Origin: Ferrimonas sp048263965
Lineage (GTDB): Bacteria; Pseudomonadota; Gammaproteobacteria; Enterobacterales; Shewanellaceae
NCBI RefSeq assembly: GCF_048263965.1
Contig: NZ_JBLXDO010000022.1
Location: 9,493-73,492, forward strand
Direction: 5' to 3'
DNA: 64,000 nucleotides
A program made the position numbers and the translations under genes. The notes under the pieces are model-generated. The model searched no databases. It was not told where the DNA came from and saw nothing but the letters and a program-made list of their open reading frames with translations. This document shows, in pieces, positions 34,271 to 41,464 of the stretch; the stretch's first letter is position 1, and every line of letters starts with the position of its first letter.

Positions 34271-34714
34271 CGACCCCAGAACAATGGGCACCGTCTCACC
34301 TTCCAACGGAGTGTCGTTGAGCAACTGGTTGAGAAGGGGAAGCAGGTAATCCGGTTGAGCGGCCAACTCAGGAACCCGGTCAACGGAGAGAATGTCCAGA
34401 TCCAGGGGGCGATCCTTGATGCTGCACTGAGGGTCGCTCCTGTCTCTTCCCCGCCGCTCCTCCTGCCGGTTAAAGCGGGATTTCACCTGCTTTGGCGACA
34501 ATGAACTGTCAAACCAGAAGGCAAAGTTGATAAAGGGCAGGAGAGACTCCATCTCCTCAGGCTCTGTGGTGACCACACCGCTGACAGTGACCCGTTGGAA
34601 CTGCTCGCACAGCCAGGAGAGGGCTTCAGTGGCGTTCTCCTCTGGCTGGAGGTTGGCGCCAAAGCTGCAATAGTAGCGGTGCGAACCCGGGTGCTGGCTT
34701 TCAGTACTCGTCAT
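34190..34714 (-). CDS. Divergent HPPK (FolK-like) protein
   Basis: A 174-aa protein resembling 6-hydroxymethyl-dihydropterin pyrophosphokinase: CSFGANLQPEENATEALSWL at the N-terminus, INFAFWFDSSL, and DRPLDLDILSVD, the family's Asp motif. The usual RWGPR before that motif is replaced by a longer DPQCSIKDRP stretch, so activity may be altered. It is probably a second FolK paralogue paired with folM, with which it overlaps convergently by 81 bp. Confidence 0.7.
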   Translation of the reverse strand: MTSTESQHPGSHRYYCSFGANLQPEENATEALSWLCEQFQRVTVSGVVTTEPEEMESLLPFINFAFWFDSSLSPKQVKSRFNRQEERRGRDRSDPQCSIKDRPLDLDILSVDRVPELAAQPDYLLPLLNQLLNDTPLEGETVPIVLGSLKLGDAATTIYRDARTGHIRVVDQHP

Positions 34715-34752
34715 CCTCTCTCCTTGGTGACTCCATAGCCTGTCAATCGAGC

Positions 34753-34781
34753 GTTATCTATTTAAGATAACAAGATATACT
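34753..34781 (+). promoter_or_regulatory. Palindrome and possible -10 upstream of the TqsA-like gene
   Basis: GTTATCT-ATTTA-AGATAAC is a perfect 7-bp-arm palindrome (34753-34771). TATACT (34776-34781) follows, 30 bp before the start codon, and could be a -10 element. The palindrome would then overlap the -35 region, as an operator might. Prediction only. Confidence 0.35.
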
Positions 34782-34811
34782 GTGTTCTTCTCATCCAGAC
34801 AACGGATTACT

Positions 34812-35894
34812 ATGAGCTCATTTCAACGTAGCCTGATGGTGTGCGCCGCCCTGGTGGTGGTCCTGGCCGGGATCAAAAGCGCCAGCACCATCTTGGTGCC
34901 CTTTTTGCTGGCCATCTTCATCGCCATCATCTGCAGCCCCTTAGTACGGCTGATGACCCGCATGGGATTACCCAAGGGGCTGGCCATCATCATGGTGATG
35001 GTGTTGGTACTGGCTGTTGGCACCTGGCTCGGGGCCCTGATCGGTAGCTCCATCAACGATTTTACTGCCCAGTTGCCCCAGTACCGCAGTCAATTGACCG
35101 ACCAGTTCCACGCCGTGGCGGATCTGGCGGCGCGCTTCAATGTGCCCATCTCCATAGAGGTGCTCAAGGAGCAGTTCGACCCGGGCAAACTGATGAGCCT
35201 GGCAACCGACATGCTCTCCGGCATCGGCGCGGTGATGGCCAACCTGCTGCTGATCGTGCTCACCGTGGTGTTCATGCTGTTCGAAGCCTCCAGCCTGCCC
35301 AGGAAGCTGCACTATGCCCTGGACGACCCCCACATGAGGATGCAACAGATTGACCGCTTCCTGGACTCGGTCAACCGCTACCTGGCGATCAAGACCCTGG
35401 TCAGCCTGGGGACGGGTGTGATCTGCGGTGTCGGCCTCTACCTCCTCGGGGTGGATTACTTCATCCTGTGGGGCGTGGTGGCCTTCCTGTTTAACTACAT
35501 TCCCAACATCGGTTCCATCATTGCGGCCGTGCCCCCCGTGGCCCTGGCGCTGATCCAGCTGGGGGCCGGCGGTGCTGCCGGAGTGGCCGGCTTGTACGTG
35601 GCGGTGAACATGTTCATGGGGAACGTCATTGAACCGCGGATGATGGGCAGGGGCCTGGGCCTGTCCACCCTGGTGGTCTTCCTCTCATTGATCTTCTGGG
35701 GATGGTTGCTGGGCTCCGTCGGCATGCTGTTGTCTGTGCCCTTGACCATGATCGTCAAGATTGGTCTCGAGGCGACCCGGGGCGGCCGCTGGCTGGCGGC
35801 GCTGTTGGAGGGAGAGCCCCAGACCCGCAGCCTGGCCATCACGGTAACCATGACCGGCAAACCCGTTCGCCGTCCCCTGGAGGGCGCACAGTGA
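34812..35894 (+). CDS. tqsA: AI-2E family transporter (TqsA/PerM-like)
   Basis: A 360-aa polytopic membrane protein of the AI-2E transporter family. The N-terminal helices (MVCAALVVVLAGIKSASTIL, VPFLLAIFIAIICSPLV) are followed by a soluble loop and then the strongly conserved FLFNYIPNIGSIIAAVPPVA and EPRMMGRGLGLSTLVVFLSL. The latter block is nearly that of E. coli TqsA, which exports the AI-2 signal. Some family members instead act as Na+(Li+)/H+ antiporters, so the role is open. ATG 34812 is chosen by alignment; the RBS is weak. Its stop overlaps the next gene (GTGA). Confidence 0.85.
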   Translation: MSSFQRSLMVCAALVVVLAGIKSASTILVPFLLAIFIAIICSPLVRLMTRMGLPKGLAIIMVMVLVLAVGTWLGALIGSSINDFTAQLPQYRSQLTDQFHAVADLAARFNVPISIEVLKEQFDPGKLMSLATDMLSGIGAVMANLLLIVLTVVFMLFEASSLPRKLHYALDDPHMRMQQIDRFLDSVNRYLAIKTLVSLGTGVICGVGLYLLGVDYFILWGVVAFLFNYIPNIGSIIAAVPPVALALIQLGAGGAAGVAGLYVAVNMFMGNVIEPRMMGRGLGLSTLVVFLSLIFWGWLLGSVGMLLSVPLTMIVKIGLEATRGGRWLAALLEGEPQTRSLAITVTMTGKPVRRPLEGAQ

Positions 35895-36799
35895 TTGATC
35901 TCGTTCCACATCTGCCAGACTCTCTTGAATCCGGCCAGGCCCAGCGGTTGTTCCATGGCCGGGGTCACTGCTATCCAGGGTTGGAAAGCCTGACTCTGGA
36001 CCTTTACCCTCCGGTACTGTTGTTGACCACCTTTACCACACCGGAGCAACCTCAGTTGGAGCTGTGGTTGCAACAGGTGACCACCTGGTGGAAACAGGTC
36101 AGCGATGACCAGCCTTTGCATCTGGTATGGCAGGACAGGGGATGCTCCCCCGCCCAGACCACTCAGATCTCCGGCGAGATCCCCGAGCCGCATTGGATAG
36201 TTGAGGGGGAGCAGCAGTATCTGGTCAACCTGATGCGAGGCCAGAATCACGGTCTGTTCCTGGACATGGCCGAGGGCCGGCACTGGGTTCGTCAGCATGC
36301 CAAGGGGAAGCGTGTCCTCAACCTGTTCGCCTACACCTGTGGATTCTCCGTGGCTGCCTGTGCCGGAGGGGCCGAATCTGTGGTAAATCTGGACATGAGC
36401 GGCGGCGCGCTGAAGACAGGTAAACGCAACCACGCCAAGAATGAGCTGGGGCAGGGGGTGCGCTACCTGGCCCATGATCTGTTCAAGACCTTTGGCAAGC
36501 TCAAGAAGCTCGGCCCCTATGATCTGGTGGTGGTGGATCCTCCAAGTTTTCAGCATGGCAGCTTTATCGCCACCAAGGATTACTGCAGGGTGCTGCGACG
36601 TCTGCCTGAGTTGCTGGCACCAGGGGGAGAAGCGTTGCTGTGCCTCAATGCTCCTGAGCTCAGCCGTGACTTCCTCAAGGGACAGGTGGCGGAGTTTGCC
36701 CCGGCCCTGACTCTGATGGAACAGCTGGCCAACCCGGCCACCTTTCCTGAGTCTGACCCGGATAAAGGACTGAAGGTGTTCAGGTACCGATTAGACTGA
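35891..36799 (+). CDS. Class I SAM-dependent (RlmI-like) methyltransferase
   Basis: A 302-aa methyltransferase resembling the C-terminal part of RlmI/YccW rRNA cytosine-5 methyltransferases. GQNHGLFLDMAEGRHWVRQH and VLNLFAYTCGFSVAACAGGA form the SAM-binding region, VVNLDMSGGALKTGKRNHAKN follows, and DLVVVDPPSFQHGSF carries the catalytic-site motif. The start is GTG at 35891, overlapping the tqsA-like stop. It lacks the N-terminal PUA domain of RlmI, so the RNA target is uncertain. Confidence 0.83.
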   Translation: MIDLVPHLPDSLESGQAQRLFHGRGHCYPGLESLTLDLYPPVLLLTTFTTPEQPQLELWLQQVTTWWKQVSDDQPLHLVWQDRGCSPAQTTQISGEIPEPHWIVEGEQQYLVNLMRGQNHGLFLDMAEGRHWVRQHAKGKRVLNLFAYTCGFSVAACAGGAESVVNLDMSGGALKTGKRNHAKNELGQGVRYLAHDLFKTFGKLKKLGPYDLVVVDPPSFQHGSFIATKDYCRVLRRLPELLAPGGEALLCLNAPELSRDFLKGQVAEFAPALTLMEQLANPATFPESDPDKGLKVFRYRLD

Positions 36800-36984
36800 T
36801 GAAAAAAAACTTCGGAATCGGCCGGTTTTTCTGTGAAATTACACGCAAAGGCCCCCTGTGGAGAAATATTCTTACAAATGCCGTTTTTTGGTGAAATGTT
36901 CGTGGAATGGGCGGCTGAGTGGTAGACTTACCCTACTCACATGACAGATGTGGTGAGTTCACTATTCAGGAGTAAGGCGGGTTT
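36800..36984 (+). other. Leader of the 32-aa protein gene
   Basis: 185 bp of AT-richer DNA. A near-palindrome CTCACATGACAGATGTGGTGAG (36937-36958) lies before the RBS and could be an operator. No convincing -10/-35 pair was found by eye. Confidence 0.3.
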
Positions 36985-37083
36985 ATGGAAATGCAAGATT
37001 ACGAAGAAGCCTATTATCAGGTTCAAGATGAAGTCGCTGGCGAACTGCCCGTTGATCTGGATGAAGACGCCTACTTGGATTAA
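36985..37083 (+). CDS. Very small acidic protein (32 aa)
   Basis: A 32-aa ORF (starting MEMQDYEEAYYQVQDEV and ending DEDAYLD) with net strong negative charge and four Tyr. AGGAG (36968-36972) and AAGG (36974-36977) lie upstream of the ATG, and a strong bidirectional terminator starts 15 bp after the stop. The RBS-ORF-terminator layout suggests a real monocistronic small gene. Function unknown; I do not recognise a family. Confidence 0.55.
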   Translation: MEMQDYEEAYYQVQDEVAGELPVDLDEDAYLD

Positions 37084-37097
37084 TCTCCCTGGGTCAT

Positions 37098-37130
37098 AAA
37101 AAAAACCAACGCTGTGGCGTTGGTTTTTTT
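37098..37130. terminator. Bidirectional terminator (32-aa gene / lipoprotein gene)
   Basis: The stem CCAACGC/GCGTTGG is flanked by an A run before and a seven-T run after, so it works on both strands between convergent genes. Confidence 0.88.
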
Positions 37131-37166
37131 GTGTCTGTCCGTCACCTGTCGAGGGGCAGCCATTGG

Positions 37167-37595
37167 TCAGCCGTTGGTCAGCCAACGGTCATCCTTTATC
37201 TCGGTCACCTTCCACTGGTTGTCGATAACCTGCAGACGTATCTCTCGCAGGTCCTGCCTTAAGTAGCCGTTCACCAACCCTTTGAGCTTGATGGTCACCA
37301 GGATGTCGGAGTTTCGCCGGCGAAAAAAGTCCGCATTGGTGGAAGAGAGTTCCACCTCCGCCTGTTCCATGTAGAGAGCAAACAGGTTGCGTTGCACCTG
37401 ACTGGCCAGCTTGTAGTGATGGAACAGCCCCTTGAGCTCACCATTGACCATGGGCAGTGCCCGGTTGATGTCTTTGTCTACATAGAGAGCTTCAAAGAAC
37501 TCCACGGCCACTTTTTCAGGGGGTTGATCCGGCCCTGTGGTCGGATTGCAACCACCCAGCAGCATCAGAAAAAGCAGCAGGGTAATTCGGGTCAT
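37167..37595 (-). CDS. Predicted lipoprotein of unknown function
   Basis: A 142-aa exported lipoprotein with signal MTRITLLLFLMLLGGC ending in lipobox LGGC. The mature part (EKVAVEFFEALYVDKDINRA, then DILVTIKLKGLVNGYLRQDL and IDNQWKVTEIKDDRW) looks like an NTF2/DUF4878-type fold, by pattern only. The start is uncertain: ATGs at 37595 and 37613 both lack a clear RBS, and 37595 leaves the most compact signal peptide. The 3' end contains a short direct duplication (TTGGTCAGCC twice). Confidence 0.7.
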   Translation of the reverse strand: MTRITLLLFLMLLGGCNPTTGPDQPPEKVAVEFFEALYVDKDINRALPMVNGELKGLFHHYKLASQVQRNLFALYMEQAEVELSSTNADFFRRRNSDILVTIKLKGLVNGYLRQDLREIRLQVIDNQWKVTEIKDDRWLTNG

Positions 37596-37749
37596 CAGTG
37601 GAGGGGTCCTCATGGCGGAGCGAGCAGACACTATATCAGTGGCTGGGAAACGACACTAGCCGCAGTTTAGCGCGCGATCCGGGCAGGAGGTTTTGCGACC
37701 AGATTAACAATTGATACTAATGACAATTTTCTGAAGTGGCGGCGAAAGT

Positions 37750-37763
37750 CTGATCAAGATCAC
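37750..37763. promoter_or_regulatory. FNR/EtrA-like half-conserved palindrome
   Basis: CTGATCAAGATCAC matches 8 of 10 defined positions of TTGAT-N4-ATCAA. It lies between the lipoprotein gene and the DUF1538 operon. An inverted repeat, CAACAAATATCC against GGAATTTGTTG (37779-37814), follows. Either could control the DUF1538 operon. Weak evidence. Confidence 0.3.
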
Positions 37764-37878
37764 CCTTTTTTCTTTTCCCAACAAATATCCACTTAACTGG
37801 CAAGGAATTTGTTGTAAAAATGTAAGTGGTTTTTGTGTTCTTGTGCCTTTGGGGTAACCCGCGGCCGGGGCATAAATG

Positions 37879-38040
37879 ATACCAATTTCATTAAGTCAGT
37901 GTTCTATCTGGTGCGCCGGAGACAGTGTTTCAATCGTGGAGTGAGACTCAACTGCCAGTGGTTCTGACAGTCAGCCTTACAATGCAGAGTGGGGCAACTT
38001 GAGCCAGCAGTCGTCATCAGATAATTAGTTAAATTGGTAT
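37879..38040. repeat. MITE-like inverted-repeat element, family A, copy 2
   Basis: A 162-bp non-coding element whose ends are ATACCAATTTCATTAAG and the complement of ATACCAATTTAACTAATT. It aligns end-to-end with the copy at 15635-15795 at roughly 70% identity by eye, sharing TGCGCCG and AGAGTGGGGCAA internally. Its right end is 26 bp before the GTG of the first DUF1538 gene, so it separates the operon from upstream DNA or provides part of its promoter. The rest of the 37596-38066 gap holds only the sites listed. Confidence 0.75.
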
Positions 38041-38066
38041 AAAGCATAGGAAATGCGGGAGCTTGT

Positions 38067-38801
38067 GTGTATCGAGCGTTGTTGGCTTTATTAGGAAGTT
38101 GCCGGGATCTGCTGCCCATCGTTCTGGTGGTGGCTCTCTTTCAATTGGCGGTGTTGCAACAGCCGCTGCCCAGTGTCATCGATATTGTCCTTGGAATGGG
38201 ACTGGTGGTCATTGGACTGACTCTATTCGTATTTGGCCTGGAGATGGGCCTGTTCCCCATAGGTGAAACACTGGCTCAGGCCTTTGCCCGCAAGGGTGCC
38301 CTGGTGCCTCTGCTGCTGTTTGCCTTTCTGCTGGGTTTTGGCACGACGGTGGCGGAGCCTGCGCTGATTGCTGTGGCCGATGAAGCCGCCGAAGTGGCGG
38401 CAGCCGGTGGCCTGTTGGCTCAGACTGAGGAAGCTCAGGAGAGCTACGCCACCCAGCTGCGGCTGACTGTGGCTCTCTCCGTAGGCTGTGCCATCCTGCT
38501 GGGGGTGGTGCGCATCCTCAAGGGATGGCCGCTGCACAAGCTGATCATCGGTGGTTATGTCATCGTCATGGCCCTGACCATGATTGCGCCCAAGGAGATC
38601 ATTGGCATCGCCTACGACTCCGGAGGGGTGACCACCTCGACCATAACCGTGCCTCTGGTGACCGCCCTCGGGGTGGGACTGGCCAGCTCCATCAAGGGGA
38701 GGAACCCCATGCTGGATGGCTTTGGTCTCATCGCCTTTGCCTCACTGTTGCCGGTGCAGTTTGTTCTTATGTTCGGGGTGGTGCGTACATGGATTGGCTG
38801 A
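38067..38801 (+). CDS. DUF1538 membrane protein 1 (UmpA/UmpB-like antiporter subunit)
   Basis: A 244-aa inner-membrane protein with about 6-7 hydrophobic segments and two conserved re-entrant-type motifs: GFGTTVAEPALIAVADEA and IAYDSGGVTTSTITVPLVTA. It ends DGFGLIAFASLLPVQ. DUF1538 pairs have been reported (UmpAB of Halomonas, from memory) to work as a heterodimeric Na+(Li+,K+)/H+ antiporter, so that is the likely role. The start is GTG 38067 behind CGGGAG. It overlaps the second DUF1538 gene by 13 bp and leads a four-gene unit with a P-II-like and a CBS protein. Confidence 0.85.
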   Translation: MYRALLALLGSCRDLLPIVLVVALFQLAVLQQPLPSVIDIVLGMGLVVIGLTLFVFGLEMGLFPIGETLAQAFARKGALVPLLLFAFLLGFGTTVAEPALIAVADEAAEVAAAGGLLAQTEEAQESYATQLRLTVALSVGCAILLGVVRILKGWPLHKLIIGGYVIVMALTMIAPKEIIGIAYDSGGVTTSTITVPLVTALGVGLASSIKGRNPMLDGFGLIAFASLLPVQFVLMFGVVRTWIG

Positions 38802-39547
38802 TAGACATAGTTAATACCCTCATCGACACCCTGGGCGATGTGGTGCCCATCGTCGCCGTACTCTTCGGTTTTCAGTATCTGGTGCTCAAGCGTCCTGTCC
38901 CCCACCTGAAGCAGGTGCTTGCGGGGTTTGTGGCGGTGATCCTGGGGCTGGCCCTGTTCCTGGTCGGGTTGGAGCGTGCTCTTTTCCCCCTGGGGGAGTT
39001 GATGGCCACTCAACTGACCAACCCAGAGTTCCTCGGAATTGAGGGGCAGGGCAGCTGGCAGGATTACTACTGGGTTTATCTGTTTGCCTTTGCCATTGGA
39101 TTTGCCACCACCATTGCCGAGCCTTCGCTGCTGGCGGTAGCCATCAAGGCGGAGGAGGTTTCGGGGGGCGCCATCCAGCCCATGGGCCTGCGCTTGGCGG
39201 TTGCCCTGGGGGTCGCCATTGGCATCTCCCTGGGGGCCTACCGCATTGTGGTGGGAGACCCCATACACTGGTATATCCTGGCGGGCTATCTGGTGGTAGT
39301 GGTTCAGACCACCTATGCTCCCAAGAATGTCATTCCCCTGGCGTACGACTCCGGGGGGGTCACCACCTCCACCGTAACCGTACCCCTGGTGGCCGCCCTG
39401 GGACTGGGGCTGGCCAGCACCATTCCGGGCAGAAGCCCAATGATTGACGGCTTTGGCCTTATCGCCTTTGCCAGCCTGTTTCCCATGATCAGTGTGATGG
39501 GTTATGCCCAACTCACCGCACTGATTCAACGAGTTTCGAAGAGGTAG
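38789..39547 (+). CDS. DUF1538 membrane protein 2 (UmpA/UmpB-like antiporter subunit)
   Basis: A 252-aa paralogue of the preceding protein with the same landmarks: GFATTIAEPSLLAVAIKAEE, LAYDSGGVTTSTVTVPLVAA, GRSPMIDGFGLIAFASLFP. The loop GIEGQGSWQDYYW between the first helices differs from that of the first subunit. The paralogy and 13-bp gene overlap fit an obligate heterodimer made in equal amounts. The start ATG 38789 gives MDWLIDIVNTLIDTLGDVVP; longer frames upstream lie within the first gene. It is followed 3 bp later by the P-II-like gene. Confidence 0.87.
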   Translation: MDWLIDIVNTLIDTLGDVVPIVAVLFGFQYLVLKRPVPHLKQVLAGFVAVILGLALFLVGLERALFPLGELMATQLTNPEFLGIEGQGSWQDYYWVYLFAFAIGFATTIAEPSLLAVAIKAEEVSGGAIQPMGLRLAVALGVAIGISLGAYRIVVGDPIHWYILAGYLVVVVQTTYAPKNVIPLAYDSGGVTTSTVTVPLVAALGLGLASTIPGRSPMIDGFGLIAFASLFPMISVMGYAQLTALIQRVSKR

Positions 39548-39550
39548 AGC

Positions 39551-39901
39551 ATGCGCTTTAAACTGATCATCGCCTTCGTCGAGGATGATAAGAGCGATCA
39601 ACTGGTTGAGGCAGCCCGTGATGCCGGTGCCACCGGCGTCACCCTGATCAACCACGCCCGGGGGGAAGGACTCAAACCCAAGAAGACCTTCTTCGGTCTG
39701 CACCTGGATATGCAAAGGGATGTCCTTCTGTTTGTGGTGGAGGAACACCTGGCGCGCAACATTCTGGAGCGTTTGGCTCAAGTGGGTGAGTTTGACAGCT
39801 CACCGGGCACGGGCATTGCGCTGCAACTGGATATAGAGGATGTCGTGGGCGTCGCCCACCAGATTGAGAGCCTGTCAGAACGGGTTGGAGACGAGATATG
39901 A
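39551..39901 (+). CDS. P-II-like signalling protein
   Basis: A 116-aa protein with the ferredoxin-like P-II fold: MRFKLIIAFVEDDKSDQLVEA as strand-helix 1, and LINHARGEGLKPKKTFFGLH where GlnB has its T-loop. That loop is short and lacks the uridylylated Tyr51 region, and the B-loop GKIGDGKI is replaced by GEFDSSPGTGIALQL. It is therefore a P-II-like sensor rather than GlnB/GlnK, probably binding a nucleotide or related metabolite. It lies 3 bp after the second DUF1538 gene and overlaps the CBS gene (ATGA), so it likely regulates the transporter. Confidence 0.83.
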   Translation: MRFKLIIAFVEDDKSDQLVEAARDAGATGVTLINHARGEGLKPKKTFFGLHLDMQRDVLLFVVEEHLARNILERLAQVGEFDSSPGTGIALQLDIEDVVGVAHQIESLSERVGDEI

Positions 39902-40296
39902 ATCAGGAACTGATCAAGGTTAAGGATGTGATGGCCCAGAAGTGGGTGATGCTCGATGGATTGAAAACCGTGTCCGAAGGGCTGGAGGTGCTGCGTGAGC
40001 ACAGCGCCGAGGCGCTGATCATCAGCAAGCGTCATGAGAACGACGAGTACGGTCTGGTTTTACTCTCCGACATCGGTAAGAAGGTGATGGCCCGGGACAA
40101 GGCGCCTGATCGGGTGAACCTTTACGAGATCATGTCCAAGCCGGTTCTGCCGGTTCACCCGGAGATGGATATTCGCTACTGTGCCCGCCTGTTTGAACAA
40201 TTTGGCATTAATCAGGCTCCGGTGATTGAAAACCATGAGGTAATTGGATTAATCTCCTATACAGAGATGGTGCTTCAGCAGAGTCTCCACAATTAG
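39898..40296 (+). CDS. CBS-domain pair protein
   Basis: A 132-aa protein of essentially one Bateman module, two CBS motifs. The first is VKDVMAQKWVMLDGLKTVSE with EALIISKR and YGLVLLSDIGK; the second is LYEIMSKPVLPVHPEMDIRY with INQAPVIENHEVIGLISYTE. Such modules bind adenine nucleotides (AMP/ATP, SAM) and gate transporters or enzymes. Translationally coupled to the P-II-like gene. It probably senses energy state for the DUF1538 pair. No catalytic domain is present. Confidence 0.85.
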   Translation: MNQELIKVKDVMAQKWVMLDGLKTVSEGLEVLREHSAEALIISKRHENDEYGLVLLSDIGKKVMARDKAPDRVNLYEIMSKPVLPVHPEMDIRYCARLFEQFGINQAPVIENHEVIGLISYTEMVLQQSLHN

Positions 40297-40308
40297 ACTT
40301 TTTAAAGG

Positions 40309-40331
40309 TTATCCACAAAACCTGTGGACAA
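40309..40331. promoter_or_regulatory. Pair of inverted DnaA-box sequences
   Basis: A perfect TTATCCACA (40309-40317) faces TGTGGACAA (40323-40331, the complement of TTGTCCACA) with 5 bp between. A further near match, TTATCCCCA, is at 40449-40457, and the GATCAA/TTGATC pair at 40343-40372 contains two GATC sites. It may be a DnaA titration or regulatory site; no dnaA or mnmG is nearby, so an origin is unlikely. The rest of the 40297-40656 gap contains terminators only. Confidence 0.45.
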
Positions 40332-40410
40332 GCCTGTTATTAGATCAATATCAGATGCGTAACTTGTTGATCTAAAGGTTCTTTTGTCCAAAAAAGTCAC
40401 TTAGGTTAAA

Positions 40411-40440
40411 AAAAGCCCGCCCGATCAAGGCGGGCTTTTT
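40411..40440. terminator. Intrinsic terminator after the DUF1538/P-II/CBS operon
   Basis: The stem AAAGCCCGCC/GGCGGGCTTT with loop CGATCAA is followed by TT. Confidence 0.85.
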
Positions 40441-40530
40441 GCTGTCAGTTATCCCCAGCTGGCCTCAGTTTTACCCCGGAGACCGTGCTTATACTGGAGT
40501 AGCTGTGGTCTGTGATGGGGGCGAGCAGGC

Positions 40531-40560
40531 AAAAGAAAGCCCGCCAATTGGCGGGCTTAA
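40531..40560 (-). terminator. Intrinsic terminator of cymA
   Basis: On the minus strand the stem AAGCCCGCC/GGCGGGCTT with loop AATT is followed by TTCTTTT. It lies about 95 bp after the cymA stop. Confidence 0.75.
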
Positions 40561-40656
40561 AGCGTCTTTCATCCGGTTATGGCCCGGATTTTTATTCTGT
40601 GTATCGTACCGCGACCGTGTCCACCTGACCCCCAGAATCGGACCCGGTCCTCAGGC

Positions 40657-41250
40657 TTAACCCTTGGGGTAGGGGTGCGCTACGCCTTTGTGGCAATCGA
40701 TACAGGTCTTACGCTTGTCTTCAGCCTTCTTGAAGTTACGCTCGTGCATCTTCTTGGCGATCTTCTTCATGGACTCAGGCTGGTTCTCATAGATGTTGGA
40801 GTGGCAGCTGGTACAGGTGCGGGAATCGATGGAACGCAGGTAATCGCGAGCTAGGTCAGCCTGCTCTTTGCGGTTTGCTTCCAGCCACTCCTGAGTGTTA
40901 AAGCCATCAATGGTCATGTAACCGATGATGTCTTTGGACACGATGATCTTCTTAACCAGGTACTCGAAGCCACCTGGAGGCAGGTGACACTGGGCACAGG
41001 TCACGGTGATACCGGCGCCGTTGTTGCCGTGGCTGGACGCCAGAACCTCATCCCGCAGGGAGTGGTTGGAGTGGCAGGTCATACAGAAGTCGTCGGTGCT
41101 GGTGGCGTGCAGCACAACTTGGGTGCCGTATACGCCTACGCCGCCTACGACCAGGGCCAGGAAAGCACCTACTGGGATACCCAGCAGCCATTTGGCTTTG
41201 GGCCGTTGCCATAACCGGCTCCAGGCGGAGCCTTGTTTGTTGTCAGACAT
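40657..41250 (-). CDS. cymA: Membrane-anchored tetraheme c-type cytochrome CymA (NapC/NirT family)
   Basis: A 197-aa quinol dehydrogenase that passes electrons from the menaquinone pool to periplasmic reductases (fumarate, nitrate, metal-reduction partners in Shewanella). One N-terminal membrane anchor spans about residues 21-43. Four CxxCH heme sites are CMTCH (56-60), CAQCH (85-89), CTSCH (146-150) and CIDCH (183-187). IIVSKDIIGYMTIDGFNTQ and the tail DCHKGVAHPYPKG match S. oneidensis CymA closely. It is monocistronic, with a CRP-like site about 220 bp upstream. Confidence 0.92.
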   Translation of the reverse strand: MSDNKQGSAWSRLWQRPKAKWLLGIPVGAFLALVVGGVGVYGTQVVLHATSTDDFCMTCHSNHSLRDEVLASSHGNNGAGITVTCAQCHLPPGGFEYLVKKIIVSKDIIGYMTIDGFNTQEWLEANRKEQADLARDYLRSIDSRTCTSCHSNIYENQPESMKKIAKKMHERNFKKAEDKRKTCIDCHKGVAHPYPKG

Positions 41251-41464
41251 CTCTCATCCTCATTTTCTTTTTTTTGGGGGTCGAATTCTATTCAAAACCT
41301 TAGCCGAACTTTACGAGCTTTTGCAGGTAAAAGCTGGCACCGGGGACTTTATCAATATATTTCTTCATTCGCTGGATTATTTTGAATTTGCTCCAGCAAA
41401 TCGCAAAAACTTTGATCTGGTCGGAAAAAATGAACCCTTCCCCTGCGAACTCCTGAGCAGATAC

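Noticed and set aside
40297..40656. Replication origin suggested by DnaA boxes
   Set aside because: Only two good boxes, no AT-rich unwinding region and no dnaA/dnaN/mnmG neighbours.
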